Of a stretch of DNA of 64,000 nucleotides, positions 1-12,844 are shown in pieces (position 1 is the stretch's first letter; each line of letters opens with the position of its first letter). The stretch is from the NCBI GenBank assembly GCA_024704765.1, contig JAKMXF010000306.1:360620-424619 (forward strand). The letters run 5' to 3'. Made by a program: the position numbers and the translations under genes. The stretch comes from Oopsacas minuta. Its lineage: Eukaryota > Porifera > Hexactinellida > Lyssacinosida > Leucopsacidae. The notes below the pieces were generated by a model, which ran no database searches, had not been told where the DNA came from, and saw only the letters and a program-made list of their open reading frames with translations.

Positions 1-99
1 TGTAGGTTTCTAAAAATAACTGAAACTTAGGAAATAATTAAGTGATCAACTCTCTCTAAGTTTTGTTAGAAAGTTGAAATATGGTTCTATATAATTGCA

Positions 100-172
100 C
101 TGAGAAATACTAGCTTAGAACTGCTATTTCATTAAAAATATACAGTGATTAGTATATATTGAATGCCCCTGT
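100..172 (+). mobile_element. 3' end remnant of a mariner-like element
   Basis: The stretch ending in TATTGAATGCCCC closely resembles the 3' end of the mariner at 28683-29993: a shared gctatttc, then agtgattagtat(a/t)tattgaatgcc. Only the end is present; the body would lie off the left edge or has been lost. No coding sequence can be read. This rests on a match of about 40 bases. Confidence 0.35.
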
Positions 173-1573
173 ATAACGTACAAATTTTGTGGTAAGGCTT
201 TATGTGTAGTAGGCTATGATCTGCACTAATGACAACATATCTACTATTTGGACAAATGCTAAATCTGGAAATTTATACTAATTCGGGGATGGGGTGAAAC
301 ATTGATTTCATGAAAATTGACTTAGTAAAAGCCAAGTATATACCATATAGGATGCTATTGATGTAATGCCATTCAAAGTCTGAATATATTCAAAAATATA
401 CATTGAGTTTACATAAACAATAATAAAAAACTTAGTGTAAATTGTCGGAAAAGCTTCTTTCAATTTGAGTTATTGTCTCATAATATCACAAAAATTACAA
501 ATTTTGAATTTCAGATACTTTAATCAGTAGAATGATTACTACAATATACCATGAAGTGATTAACTGCTAGAATGAGATATGAATTGATGGTTGAAATTAT
601 TGAAAATACCGCAAGATCATAAAGTTCGAGACCCATGACAAGATTATCGAGAGCATATACTGCATATACTTTTCATGAAAATAAAACGTTTCAGTTTGTT
701 AAAGGTTATGGTCCGGATTCCGCATTAGTTAATAGTGTATAAATTTTAATTAATGCAAACTTATTACCAACAACTATAAGAAAAAATATTTGGACAAATG
801 CCAATTTTGGGATTAGGACAAATGATACACAAAGAATATTTGGATTAACGACAATTTTTGGACAATATACATGGATCAATAATTAAGGTTCTGCATGGTT
901 TCAAATATATGGTGCATTGTTTATACGTTTTGCTACTTAAGCGAACAGATAACGTTACTCTGAGAATTTTCATAAATATGGTTTTTGTACATTGTTACAC
1001 AATTGCAATACATTTATTCGAGTGAATATCTACAAGTTCCATACTATCGGCGATAATAGAATTGCCTTTCAAAATCCTTCAGTCCCTTGTCCAGTGAAAA
1101 TTGATTCAGGAATCAGGCCTTATCTGTAGTAGGCTAAAGGTCATTCTCAACATCGCGCAATATCTTCCGAGATATCATACCAAATTGTAGTAAGAGGCTA
1201 CGGTAAGTCCGGTATATACTACAAATTGACTATCCTGATTCAATAATCTATGAAAGTATAGGGACATCCGAGTAATTATTGGAGATTATCGATATAAGCA
1301 TATTCTTATAAATTTGAAGGAACTTCGGTCTTGCTATCAAAATGATAAATGATTAGAGGAAACAAAACACGCATTTCTTAAAATAAAGTAAATACTAGTA
1401 TAAATGAATCGCGAAACACTGATATGGGACCCACATATATATGTTATATTTGTAAAATGCAAAAATATTGGGAAAGTGTTGTATAATTATAGTATCATGC
1501 ATTCTTTAACCAACAATATTGTGGAACTATTCGCAAAAATATATATAAAAACAAATGATGTCAAGTTCAAGCA
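173..1573. other. Downstream flank of the kinase gene, no gene seen
   Basis: AT-rich sequence with no credible reading frame. It holds two copies (194-220 and 1114-1137) of a short dispersed motif, AGGC-TTAT-TGTAGTAGGCT, that recurs at 6283-6302, 51471-51540 (inverted) and 61845-61907. Short repeats built on 'ttggacaaatg' occur near 247 and 787. The kinase 3'UTR and polyadenylation site should lie in its right part, but I cannot place them. Confidence 0.5.
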
Positions 1574-2377
1574 CTAAAGTTTTGAACTTAGTGATTCAAC
1601 ATACAATTCGGAATGAGGTACTGAGGCATATTCTGGATTTTCTATAAATATCTCATATAATTGACCAAAAGATGGTCTAAACTTGGGATCATAGTTCCAA
1701 CATTGATTCATCAAGTTATAAGTTGAATCTGAACATTGCTTTGGTATGGGTAAACGTTTACCTTCTTCAAGAAGCTTCAATACCTCTTGTCCACTAAGCT
1801 CACCATATGGTTGTGCGCCAAAGGAAAACATTTCCCATAGTGTTATTCCGTAGCTCCAGACATCACTAGAATGTGAGAATGTACCATAATATACAGACTC
1901 TGGAGCATACCATTTGACGGGCCATCTACCGCCTTTGGAAGCTTTATAATAATTACTATCAGAACCAACTGCTCGAGATAATCCAAAGTCGCTGATTTTC
2001 ACCACATGTGGTGAAGCAACTAATATATTCCTGGCTGCCAAATCCCTATGAACGAATCTTTTAGATTCTAGAAAACACATACCACATGCAATCTCTCCGG
2101 CCCATAATTTAAACGTATCAAGTGACAGCTTATCTTTATAAATCGGAAGTTGAATATAGTTTAACAAAGAACCATGGGTTACTAGTTCCTGCACAAGCAT
2201 AATTGGTTCCTCCAAGCAAACACCTAGTAGTTTGACGATAAAGTTATGACTTAGATCATACATAACCCTTGCTTCTTGAAGAAATGCTTCTGAACCACTA
2301 TTAATGCACTCTTGTCGCAAAGTTTTTACTGCCACCTGCAAGATAGATCCTTCATTAGTGAACTTCCCCGAATACAC
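1574..2377 (-). CDS. Shark: Shark-type tyrosine kinase, last exon (kinase domain)
   Basis: This exon encodes almost the whole catalytic domain of a cytoplasmic tyrosine kinase. It opens with VYSGKF, the end of the glycine loop, directly after an acceptor ending in tttag. Exon residue positions: VAVK lysine about 18, helix-C Glu about 36, HRDLAARN 110-117 (the AAR-containing loop typical of tyrosine kinases), DFG 130-132, paired activation-loop tyrosines 143-144, and PVKWYAPES near 153-161. The APE-region wording and C-lobe resemble Shark and Syk/ZAP-70. The exon ends in TAG with a short tail after the kinase fold. The frame is open and all catalytic residues are present, so the gene looks functional. 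The previous exon (35935-36735) supplies GSGEFGA; the join is phase 0. In flies Shark acts downstream of ITAM receptors such as Draper and in epithelial morphogenesis; the role here is inferred from family. Confidence 0.93.
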   Translation of the reverse strand: MYSGKFTNEGSILQVAVKTLRQECINSGSEAFLQEARVMYDLSHNFIVKLLGVCLEEPIMLVQELVTHGSLLNYIQLPIYKDKLSLDTFKLWAGEIACGMCFLESKRFVHRDLAARNILVASPHVVKISDFGLSRAVGSDSNYYKASKGGRWPVKWYAPESVYYGTFSHSSDVWSYGITLWEMFSFGAQPYGELSGQEVLKLLEEGKRLPIPKQCSDSTYNLMNQCWNYDPKFRPSFGQLYEIFIENPEYASVPHSELYVESLSSKL

Positions 2378-3507
2378 CTAAAGTGCAGTAAAAATAAATA
2401 TGAAAATATAATTTCATAAATCAAACTGCTGGTGACAATATAAGTAAATTCGCAAAATATACAAACATATCAATTCTATCAAGAAGTACCATTACATAGT
2501 GCTTATGGCGAAAGTTCTCTAGATCAATGAATTCAATTTGGATGATCCAGACAATGCTAGATACATGTCTTTGGGAATACTTCAGCATAAGATAAAGACT
2601 ATTGTCCTCAAGCATTGTTAAAGCACTCAGGTATCATAATGCGATGGAATTTCGGAACAAATTCGAGACAGAATAATGGAAGTGATCATATAATCTCTGA
2701 ATATATATGGCCTACAAGGAACGGGTGTGCAGAAATGTTCCATAAATAACTGTTTAATGCTAATAATTGCAACTTAAAAATTGTAGCATCAGGCGACTAG
2801 TTAGCATATGGCACAGGGAGCACCTGTACTCCTTCTGGGGTCTCCTTGTAGAAAGAACTTGATTAAATTGAGAAAAAATACCCCTAATTGGCTCATCGCA
2901 CCAGATCAATTACGCAAGCAATATTTGGTACTCCATTATTCGTAATTTAGTAATTGAAAAGTCTGTGTATTTAGTAATTGAAAATGTAGTATGGTAGATA
3001 TGAAACCTCCGGATTCGGTAATTCCCCATGTTCGAAATTGATATTTACCCAAATAGCGCGGACCATGGATATTCAAAATGTTTCATTTTACAGTCCAATT
3101 AGCTATAATATCGTGAATTGTGGACCTCTCAAAAAACTTGGGATTGCATTGAAATTTTAGTCGAAGTAATGTTGCATGTAAAGAACAGTGGCACCGCTAT
3201 TGGTGAGCACAAGTTATTAAACGGTGGCATACTTACATTTATTTAGTGGCGCACACTCGATAATAGATGGGGCACGGGCTACGGATTTAACATGTCAGTG
3301 TTAATCCAAACTATATTTATTGACTTTCTGAGGTAACAATGCAGCTGCTATGCAGCTTTTGGTTATAAATCTCTGGCATTTCGTGCTCCTAGTAATAAAA
3401 AATTCTGAAAATTTTGTAAAAAGAAATTACGTATATATTCATAGAGTAATGGTGACGGAATAATACCAAGATAAGATGCATTACTTAAAAATCATGATGT
3501 AAGTACA
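2378..3507. other. Intron sequence, nothing recognised
   Basis: No credible coding frame on either strand. A lone GGACCATGGAT at about 3060-3070 matches the subterminal motif of the P-like elements of this window; it could be a remnant end or chance. Confidence 0.5.
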
Positions 3508-3840
3508 TTAAATATATTGAGTGCTAACTGTCATAATCCTCAAAAATTCTGTCAGACTTAATGCTGAGAATTGACTAATACTCGTAATGTGATATTTGGA
3601 TATCATCAAAGGGAGATTTACATCATAGACGTGAATCTTTGTCCCAGGTTCAAACTTGTCCAGAACACGCACAAAACCGCATGACGAAGGAGCACCGGGA
3701 CGAACAGTTTTGCAGTCAATGTATATACTAAGGAAATGGTAGGACATGGAAATTTTGGACACAGAACCATACGTGTAGACAGACCAACGCCCACCACGCA
3801 ATGACGTGGGTGGATTTACAGGCGTTACAGCCAGTACACA
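3508..3840 (-). other. Open frame of about 110 codons, not recognised
   Basis: On the minus strand the frame runs open from about 3840 to a stop at 3508. It has ordinary protein composition in its middle part (GAPSSCGFVRVLDKF, GTKIHVYDVNLP), and is slightly less AT-rich than its flanks. I do not recognise a domain. It could be a fragment of a transposon protein or an exon remnant. It lies in the kinase intron next to other broken coding fragments at 3.9-4.7 kb. No splice sites are convincing. Confidence 0.2.
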
Positions 3841-4019
3841 AAGAAAAATTATTGAATTAAGTGATCCTTAAATATCTTCTGATTGTGTAGAACTTTCGTG
3901 AAAACAATTTGCATGTAAGGTAAGGATACTAAGAGGTTTTACATTAACTTTTGAAAATTCAGATTTTTGAAACATATTGTTGTCTGCCGGATAGATCGAA
4001 ACCATGAGAGCGATGAATC

Positions 4020-4640
4020 AAATCCCAAAACGTGGTTGAAGACGATGAAGCAGGATGGTATGTTAGACGGTGCTGAGCTGAGATCAAGAAGAACGAGAAG
4101 AGTTACGTGTTGAAGGTTCATATTCATGAGGATGCGATCTTTGACCCATATAAGCGGATTTCCCGTACTGTGATGTATCCTGTAGGGAGGCTGCATACTG
4201 GGAAAGAGATTGTGTGCTGTTACATAGTTGATAATTTGTGTGGAAACAGCCTTCTTATTGAGATGGAGAGGGAAGAGAGGTTACTGAGATAATGGAAGTT
4301 AGCGAAGACAGGATCAAGAATGTGTTTCTTCAGTTTGGGAAAGATTATGGCGCGTTTCCAGGCAGATAGGAGAATACTAGTAGACAGTGAAGTTTGGACG
4401 AGTTTTCTAAGACTGGATGAATTTACAGAGAAGGTGGTGAGACACGATTTCAGGACCGATGGTGGTGATGGAAGTTACTCCAGCTCTTCTCAAGAGCTAA
4501 GACTCCGCTTGAACTGAACAACTATATCTCACTTCCTAATCATTCCTGCCAATCAGAACTATCTGACGAACTTGTAAACTTCTTCATCCAAAAAGTCAAC
4601 ACCATTTAGACCAGCATCAATTCGTCCATCTCCTCAGGCG
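4020..4640 (+). pseudogene. Broken coding fragments, part possibly LINE-derived
   Basis: On the plus strand several short open stretches follow one another in shifting frames: a piece reading ESNPKTWLKTMKQDGML, one reading SYVLKVHIHEDAIF then IVCCYIVDN (to the stop near 4292), and one near 4490-4610 reading NHSCQSELSDELVNFFIQK. The last resembles the linker between endonuclease and reverse transcriptase in CR1/L2-type LINEs, where phrases like 'ELANxFNDFFxxKI' are common. The first two are unrecognised. Composition is less AT-rich than the flanks. I read this as degraded mobile-element coding DNA; the LINE assignment is tentative. Confidence 0.3.
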
Positions 4641-6765
4641 TTTGTCGTCAACTTTCTGCGATGGACTGAATTTATTCAATAAATACCTCCCATTTAATAT
4701 CACATTTAAGGAAAAGAGCAACGGAACGCCGTAACTTCGATTCCGCTTGAATCAGCCAGAGCAAAAAAGAATATCAGTAGTTTCTATGGGAAGTGTATGA
4801 ATATATGGAATGTCGATGAACAGACCGTCAAAAATATATAAATACTCATTTAAATAAATATTCTAATCCAGCCTAAAGGGCTGCATAAAGAATACGATTG
4901 GAGTGACCAATTAAACCGCATCCAAAGACCATGTCCTTACACCAGTGTATACAGCATACCATACTACACCGCCCTGTTAGTGCAAACGTGTGCACATTAG
5001 CTTTTGGCCTTCAAATATTATCATATAATAGTATTGCACAATTAGTCCAAAAAATATATTCTTCCTAGCCAAACAAATATTTGATTGTATCCCTTATGTG
5101 GTGTATATCACTGCAAACAAAGGTATAGGTAGAATATTTGGCAAAAAATTTGAAAAGTGACCCACTGAGATCCAATCTAAACCTGAATTCTGAAGTTTTC
5201 CTGATAATCTGTAATTATTAAGTTTTCAATGTATGTATGGTTAGCTGAATTTGAATCAGTTTCAATATGTGTAGAATTCAACAACAAAGATATAATACGT
5301 GAACTAAAACGACAGTATCAATTTTTATATTCGTTTTAATTATTTTATTGTAAGTATATACAATTATACATATATTTCACTGAATAGTACTACTATCCAT
5401 AATGTCATTACTTAGCGTAACCTAACAGCTTCAATTTAGTATCTTGATAAGGTAAGTTTGAATACACTTCAGAGATATTCTAAAGAATATATGAATTCAT
5501 GTCGCCATTGATCCTGTACCCTTATCAAATCAATTACAATTATGAAGTATTTTGGAAATGTACATTTGGAAACCCTTTATGAATGGGCATTAATTCGTTG
5601 GAACAATATTGGTATAATAATGGAGCGCCAATTTAATATCACTAATCATGTCTGAAACATACCTCGTGTGGACCAGGGTATCATTCAGGTTCTCAGAATC
5701 ATAGGCCTAAAAATGGAATCTAATTCATTTCATACGCCTAGACTATACATTTTGCATTATGATCTTGGAGTTTCTGCCCCAAGAGAGGGATTTTCATATG
5801 CCTAGAGATATATTTTCCAAATTCATGCGCCTATAAGCGCGTAATAAACACCTGGATACACCCTCGTGTGGACTCTATCCCAGGTCACATAAATATATTC
5901 AGATAGAAATTTATGGTTCCAATATAGTTATGTTGCCATTATAATGAAAATGCATTGTTTTGCCACTTTCTCGTGGAGCTAAGATATAAAATCTCTGTAT
6001 CCTAAATACAATTGTATAAACAAATCATTGAGAGGAGAATCATCGATTACCATGCTAATATAGATACCAAAACCCTACTGGCAAATTATCACCTCCAGAA
6101 AATTGGAAGCTATATTTTGACAGCAACAAGAAAATGTGGAAATGTGTCAAAACCACCAACATATGACTTCTTAACTAACAATAATACAAATTCATAGTCC
6201 AGCTTTACGAGATTAGGAGATACCAAGAATACACGTACCCGGGTTCCAGGACACAAGTTGGCAGCCTACAGTCCTATATTATAGTAGTCTATGATTTATT
6301 GGCTTGAGTTGTTAAAATTTCTATGCTTAAAAGACTAGTGTATATAAGAAACCATGGTAATTAATATGAGTGAAGTATTGAGATGATATCACTAAACTTG
6401 AAAATAAACACCACAAAAATTGAAATTCACTGAAATTGTTACAGTGGAGTAACATATACATTTAATTATTGAATGTACATAATAGCATTGCATGAGATGA
6501 AAGTAATTATTTATAGTATTCATAGTATTTATCAGTGCCTTTTCATAATTTTCAAATTATTGAAGCTAATATAGAATTTAAGCGTAACGAGGAAACTAAA
6601 AATCATATATTATTATGATACGGTGTAGTTGATATGACTATAAACAATTGCGTAGTTAATTATCTAAGAAACATCCTTTAGATAGCAATATTTTAATATT
6701 TATGCAACCCAGGTACGTTACTTAATGTTAGTAAATAAGTTCGAACTTAAGGGTGAAATTATATC
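4641..6765. other. Intron sequence, nothing recognised
   Basis: AT-rich, no frame above about 60 codons with protein-like content. It holds a weak copy of the dispersed TAGTAGGCT motif at 6283-6302. Confidence 0.5.
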
Positions 6766-6931
6766 CTAGTGAGTTAAAAACTTTAAGAATTTCATATATA
6801 CCTGGAGGAAGAAGTGGCGAGTTCAAAATACACATAACACATTAACAATGTAGCACTAATGCATTATGTGTATTTAAACTCGCCACTTCTTCTTTCGAGT
6901 ATTTATGAAATTCTTAAAGTTTTCAATCTAG
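6766..6931. repeat. Foldback (MITE-like) hairpin, about 166 bp
   Basis: Two arms of about 75 bases are near-perfect reverse complements around a loop of roughly 12 bases. Both arms carry AACTTTAAGAATTTCAT and AAGAAGTGGCGAGTT. Outer ends are CTAGTGAGTTAAAAAC and, on the other strand, CTAGATTGAAAAC. There is no coding capacity. Such structures are typical of miniature non-autonomous DNA transposons; the family is unknown. Confidence 0.75.
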
Positions 6932-8014
6932 CCACAATAATTACATTGTTGAATTTTGTCTTAGAATATATTGTGCCAAGAGTCCAACTATTTTCTAAGA
7001 CAAAATTGGAAATATAATAATGCATAAAATCATTTGCGAGCACCTACGTGTAGCTTGGGTTCAGAAAATAAATGAGTTAGAGAAAATTCAACGAGGAATG
7101 GGAGACAATAGACAATTTTACAACACTAATCTGTCGACAAAGAGCAATGAACAATTCTATTAAGGGCTAATTTATGTCCCTAAATTTGATTTAAAATTGA
7201 AACAAAGTTGGATAACGAGTTTTTAGGTCGCTCACAAAACCCGAAACTAAACTATTCAGTGATAGGAATTTAGTCTTATCTGGAAGAATGGCCAAGAGGT
7301 CGCGCCCACGTGTACTAATACTCGAGTATATTCATGTGTTTCACGATTCCCGCTGCCCTAAATGTATACCTTTTGGTTCGCTGATTGTGCATGTTGATGC
7401 AGAAATGAGAAATCTCACGAATTGGCGAAACATTAGGTTGCCCTTCGGAGACCATTGCCAGACAAGCATGTGATAAAAATAATTGAGTAGATTATGGATA
7501 TATATGCTATACTGGTATTTACTTAGATGAGGGATGTGCTGTGAGCAAATACAACTGTAGAAGGAACTCTAAATGTCAACATAAAAAGAAATGTCTGAAA
7601 TTGTATTTATGGCGCTGACAGTCAAAATTACACAAAGATAACTACGTTATTGAACGAGACAGTAACGCAAAAGATATAATTTCAAATCAATATAGTGGGG
7701 GATAATTCAGAAAGAAACTATATTCCTCAATTTTGCAAAGTAGATTTTTCCAAATTGCAAGTTTCAGCGTCATGAACTTGAATCTAAAGTCAATTATATG
7801 TCAGCACCTTAGGGTATCAAAGTTGTGTTGCCAGTGAAAGAAATGGGACAGAAAATATATAAGCTAACAAATGAATCATAAAAAAAAACTTCGTAAATAT
7901 GGAGGACATATAGCTAGCAACATTGATATCATCAGCAGAAGTAGGAAATGAGAGAATCTTTATTGAACTAGAAGCTTAAATAATGTCAAGATTGGCCAGT
8001 CAACAAAAGAAGTA
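6932..8014. other. Intron sequence, no convincing gene
   Basis: One plus-strand frame at 7288-7473 (61 codons) is somewhat less AT-rich (MAKRSRPRVLILEY...), but has no recognisable domain and no splice context. The rest shows nothing I can support. Confidence 0.45.
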
Positions 8015-9354
8015 CAGAGTGACTTTTTGAAATGTAACTTTTAAACTTTTCTGAACGTGAATTATTTCACAAATTTGAAGCTTTCAACTACTCTATCCTT
8101 CCTAATATATGTAAATTTAATAATAAACCTGAACCATAAATAACTAATCAAGTTGATGTTCAAAGTGACCACCTCCATACTTCACACAAGTTACCGCTCT
8201 TTTCATAAAATTTCCACAACTTTATGCAACATATTTGAGTCCATATTATTCGCTGTATCTTCAATTACTTGTCTTAATTCGGTTATGCCTTTGGGTTGCT
8301 TTTTAAACACCCTTTTGTTTGCATAGCCCCAGAAAAAGTAGTCGAGAGGGTTTAGATTAGGTGAATATGGTGGCCAAATTTCATCGGTTAAATTGATAGA
8401 ATTCTTCCATGGAATTTTTCTCGCAGAAAATCCAAAACTGTTTTGTATGTATGTGGTCTAGCACCATCTTGTTGAAACCACAATCTCTTACGTGTCGAAA
8501 TATACCGAATTTGAGGCCAAGGCACTTTCTTGAGCATTTTAAGGTAATACTCGTCATTCACAGAAACACTTTTCCCTTTGCATCAATAAACCAATAGATT
8601 TTGAGTTTTTCCATCCACAAAGCCTGCCCAACACATAATTCCCCATGAAGCCTCTTAGAGGCCACAGAAATATTGGGATTGATGGGAGCCCAAATCCTGT
8701 CGTTTTGTTGCTTAGGAGATTGCTGGAGTACGAACCATTTCTCGTCACTGAATACTACTTTTGGAAAATTCTGGAGCTTGTTGGATCACTCACGAACAAA
8801 ATTCCTTTCTTTTCAGCATGCTCTGTTCAGTTATATGGTGAACTCTTTGAACACGGTAAGGCCTCCATTTTAATGTTCTTTTAAGAATATTGTGAACTTT
8901 GGAATAGCTGAACTCTAATTTCCGGCTCGCATTTCGAATTGATCCTTGGTTTCTTCAAAGTGAATTCTGACCTGATTGACATGTTCAGGAGGAAGAATCT
9001 TACCACCTTTTTTTCTTAGGTGACTTGAGAATTTTGTATACATTCTAGTGAAATGAGTGAGTCTGTACTTTAGGCGATTTCGTCCTTCGATATCAAAACG
9101 TTGACAAAATTTCCTTTTACTACAGTTGGAGAAGGATTTTGTCCGAATTCTAAAATGATAAACTTTTTGTTCTTGCTTTGTAAAGGTTGAGTTAATTTGT
9201 CTTTTGCTCATCTGGATCGTAATGAAATCAAAATCTATTTTATTAGATAATGTACATGAAAAAGGATCATTCTCTCAAAAGGAAACAATAGAATTACAAA
9301 AAATCCAGATATAATACAAAAATTGTAAAGTTACACTTTCAGAAGATCACCCTG
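8015..9354 (-). mobile_element. DD41D ('rosa'-like) Tc1/mariner element, defective
   Basis: Ends are inverted repeats CAGAGTGACTTTTTGAAA and, from the other side, CAGGGTGATCTTCTGAAA, each flanked by TA (8013-8014 and 9355-9356). Between them the minus strand carries a broken transposase. The start is near 9211 (MSKRQINSTF). The first catalytic Asp is in FSDEKWF, the second in FQQDGARPH, the third in SPNLNPLDYFFW; the spacing between the second and third is about 41 residues, counting one in-frame stop. The tail reads GGGHFEH, as in Tc1/mariner families. Frameshifts near 8800 and 8580 and stops disrupt it. The superfamily is sure; the 'rosa' label rests on spacing. Confidence 0.85.
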
Positions 9355-11520
9355 TATATTGGTCTGAGGGATGCATAAAGTGGGGTACCTTGTAGAATGC
9401 ACCCCAAGGCAGCGCGCTGGACAGTCTCTATCGTGACGAACAATAGATCTATATAAAGAATTTGTAGAACTTCAAAACCACAATGTGAATAGGCAATTTC
9501 AGACACGATACAACAATATCAATTTACATATCATTCACGATTTCTAAGTTAATTTTGTTGCCAAAATATATATGAAACAAATACATATAGATTCATGAAG
9601 GCGTAGATGAGTAAGTATATTATACAATTTGAGTAATGACTACGGTAGTTTGGTTGGTATTTGAAACACTATATCTGTGAGACGACGATCATTCAATATA
9701 ATGAATAGAGTAATCAAAATCTTCATGTAAATATACTATTATACCAGCTGAGAAAATTCACGTAATTCAGAACCATTATTAATGCGCAATAAATCGTTCA
9801 GAAAGAATAAAGTAATGGTGTTATGGTCATTCTCTACAATTTTAAGGATCAAAGCTGACATGTATATAGTGTTCCCAAATTGAATGTATTTAATAAACAC
9901 TAATTAACGCCAACGGAAGGGCAGAAAACAAGTAATCAGGAAACAATTATCCTCTAATTCAAGTTCGATTAAATCCCGAATAGCTGAGCTAGAAAAACCT
10001 CTCTGTGAAGATCTTAACGGTAATTACATCACAAATTTCCTTTATTGTGTTTGGGGCTATCCTAATATATATATATCCATTTAAATCAACTTAACTGATG
10101 ATACCGAAATCTTTATCGAAGTCAATTGAATAGAAAATCTGCTCAGTTATGAGACAAATAATGTGGGAAATATTATTTCCATTTGAGACACAATCTATAC
10201 TTCAGTACTTCTGCTATGTCAAAATGTTTGAAAATACAGTTAGAATTCCATAAGAGAGTTCACGCGTAGTTTCTCGAATGTAAATAACTCCACACTTAAA
10301 TAAACTGCCCAAGATCGTCGGATGATCTAATGAAATTGATGTATAAAAATTAGTTGTAAATAAGGAATGACAACTTCTCCAAACCCAAGGATCAACCCAG
10401 GTTTCATAAATAAGTTTAACAAAAAAGATTCAATAAAATGATTCTTGAGATGTATATTCTAAGAAGATCGATCCTCCGAAAAATACATAAGTAACATTGT
10501 AGTTGACTCAAGAAATTTAGTTAGAAATAGTAGTTAAATCGGCCAAGACAAAAGCAAATATGCAAAAGGACTATATGTTTGAAAAGTTAAAAGTGAATCA
10601 CAAAGTACCCCAACAGCAAATTAATGATAAACATATAGCTCAATTCTTACACCATAATAATACAAAATTCCCAAGATATATGTTATTTGGGAGATTTCTG
10701 AATGGTTTCTCAAAGATTGATGAATTGGATTTCGTAAAGAACCTTACTGCATTACCAATTATGGATGGGAAAGTACATAGGCATTTTTTAAATTAACTAT
10801 CTCGACATTTATTCACATAGTTCACAAAATGTATTGTCTCAACATTACCAAATGACAATGAAGTCAAAATTATTGCTGATTGGATAAAGGGATACGAAGT
10901 GTGGCAGAATGGCAATTATGGGGTAATAGGTACTCACACTAAAGATATATTTTAAAATATTGTCATATATAGTAAATCGATTCTGTAGATTTTAGAAATG
11001 GCGTCAGACTTTAGTTGCGCGCTTCTGGAAATGGGGCTATGACGTAATCTGTGGTATTTTGATGTAATTATGATTTTTGTTGAAGAATAATTGAGTTCTA
11101 AATTTTGTGAGTATTATATATCAGCCAGCCCAAATTATTGATAAACTTGAAAAACAATGCGTATGCTGAATTCTATTCTGCATTGGATACTTCACAAAAT
11201 GATAGGAATGAATTAGAAATACAGTAATTATATAATGTTATTTCGTAAATTAATATTGTTTTAAAACATATTTCACCCGAATTGATGTGTCTCATACACT
11301 CAATATTAAAAAGTAAGTGGAAGCATTTGGGCAAGTCTAGAAATTATTGAGAATGAAAATTAGAGAGATAAGCTATGCGAAATTGTCGACTATTCAACTC
11401 GCAATTATTTGCATCGTGAGATAGAGGTCTAGAAGGTATGTCAAAGAGCTGAAATATGAATGAAAATAGACTGCAGAAAATGCTTGAGAATAAAAAATAA
11501 ATATTGAATATATATATATA
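9355..11520. other. Intron sequence, nothing recognised
   Basis: AT-rich. The only longer frame (10560-10796, plus, 78 codons) has no recognisable domain. A (TA)n run at 11508-11520 abuts the next mariner and is its probable integration site. Confidence 0.5.
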
Positions 11521-12844
11521 AGGGCGTTTAATAAGTCTTGCGGGTCATGATATATCTTAGGAATTAGTCAAGTAATATATCTAACTTTCATATATTATAA
11601 GCCCATATAGTTAAACTCCATATACGTACTGAAAGTTTCAAGCTTATTCAATACAAATTACGAATTTTTGAGTTAGTACGTATAGTGAATTTATACCCAC
11701 TGTTGAATTTATGGCTTCAAAGGATGATAATTTCAACCTCAAATGGCGAGCTTACATAGAATTTCGCACAATACTCAAGATCCAGCCCGTACAGATCTTC
11801 AGCGAGTTACAGGAGATATTGTGCGTCCAGATCTACTGTAGAGCGATGGGCTGCCAGTTTTAGATCTGGTGATGCTGATGTCACAGATTTGCCTCGATCT
11901 GGAAGACCGGTATCCGCCACCACTTCAGAGAATATCGCACTCATTGAAAGTATGGCCATGAAAGGCAAGTGCATTACTGTCAATCAGTTAGAACAAAGTA
12001 TGGAGATTTCATCTGGAGCCATTTATGCAATTCTGACGACTGAGCTTGGCTACCGATCGATTTATAGGAAATGGGTCCCGCAAAAGCTCAGTGAGAATCA
12101 AAGGTTGGCACGACTGAATACTGCCAAGAAACTCTTGGAAACTTATGAGAACTGCGATTCTAGACGCCTAACAAAGATTATTAGTGGTGAGGGGACGTGG
12201 GTGTACTATTCAACACCATATAGCAAGTATAAGAAGCGATCATGGGTGAGGGGCGACGAACAACAGGCGAAAATTCTTAGGCCCGACTTCAGAAAACCTA
12301 AGATTTTGTATACCATCTTCTTCAGTAGTCATGGAATTGTCTTGCAATTACCTTGTGAGAGTGGCATGGCTGTTACTGCTTCTTTCTTTACAGAGCAAGT
12401 GCTTCCAAATTTGATAAAAAATATAGAAAAGTACCGCCCGAAAACCGGAACTCGAGGAATGTAGATATTAATTGATAACGCCAGTTCCCATACAGCTAAG
12501 CTTACCAAAAGTTTCTTGGATGTAGAAGGGTTAGAATTACTTCCCCATCCACCATACTCTCCAGATCCTTGCTCTGTGTGATTTTTGGCTATTCCCCAAG
12601 CTTAAAATCTACATTCAGGACAAAGATTTTAACACATTACAAGCATTCGGAACGGGCCTGTACCAGTACTTCAAATCCATCCCCGAAGAAGAGTACATAA
12701 ATGTGTTTTACAAGTGGGTGGAAAGGTTAAAACTCTGTGTATCTGCAGGAAGGGATTACTTTGAATTAACAATATAGTGAATTACTGTGTATAATGTTTG
12801 TATCATAGTCTATGATATCACCCGTAAGACTTATTGAACGCCCT
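11521..12844 (+). mobile_element. Mariner element, copy 1 of a near-identical pair, defective
   Basis: Terminal repeats are AGGGCGTTTAATAAGTCTTG and, from the right, AGGGCGTTCAATAAGTCTTA. Transposase sequence starts at 11712 (MASKDDNFN) and is frameshifted near 11800-11850 before the helix-turn-helix RSTVERWAASFR and PRSGRPV. It is then open 11889-12464, has a stop before ILIDNASSHTA, and a further shift at the third catalytic site (CDFWLFPKL). The first catalytic motif reads GEGTW where mariners have GDETW, so that Asp is missing. The tail reads VSAGRDYFEL. A copy at 30458-31777 in opposite orientation shares the same lesions. The element cannot encode an active enzyme. Confidence 0.93.

Noticed and set aside
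1574-2377. Processed retrocopy of a kinase gene
   Set aside because: The frame starts precisely at an acceptor site in mid glycine loop and joins the distant upstream exon in phase; a retrocopy would carry the upstream sequence with it.
4107-4292. Endogenous viral fragment
   Set aside because: The peptide looks coding-like but I recognise no viral family; calling it viral would be a guess.
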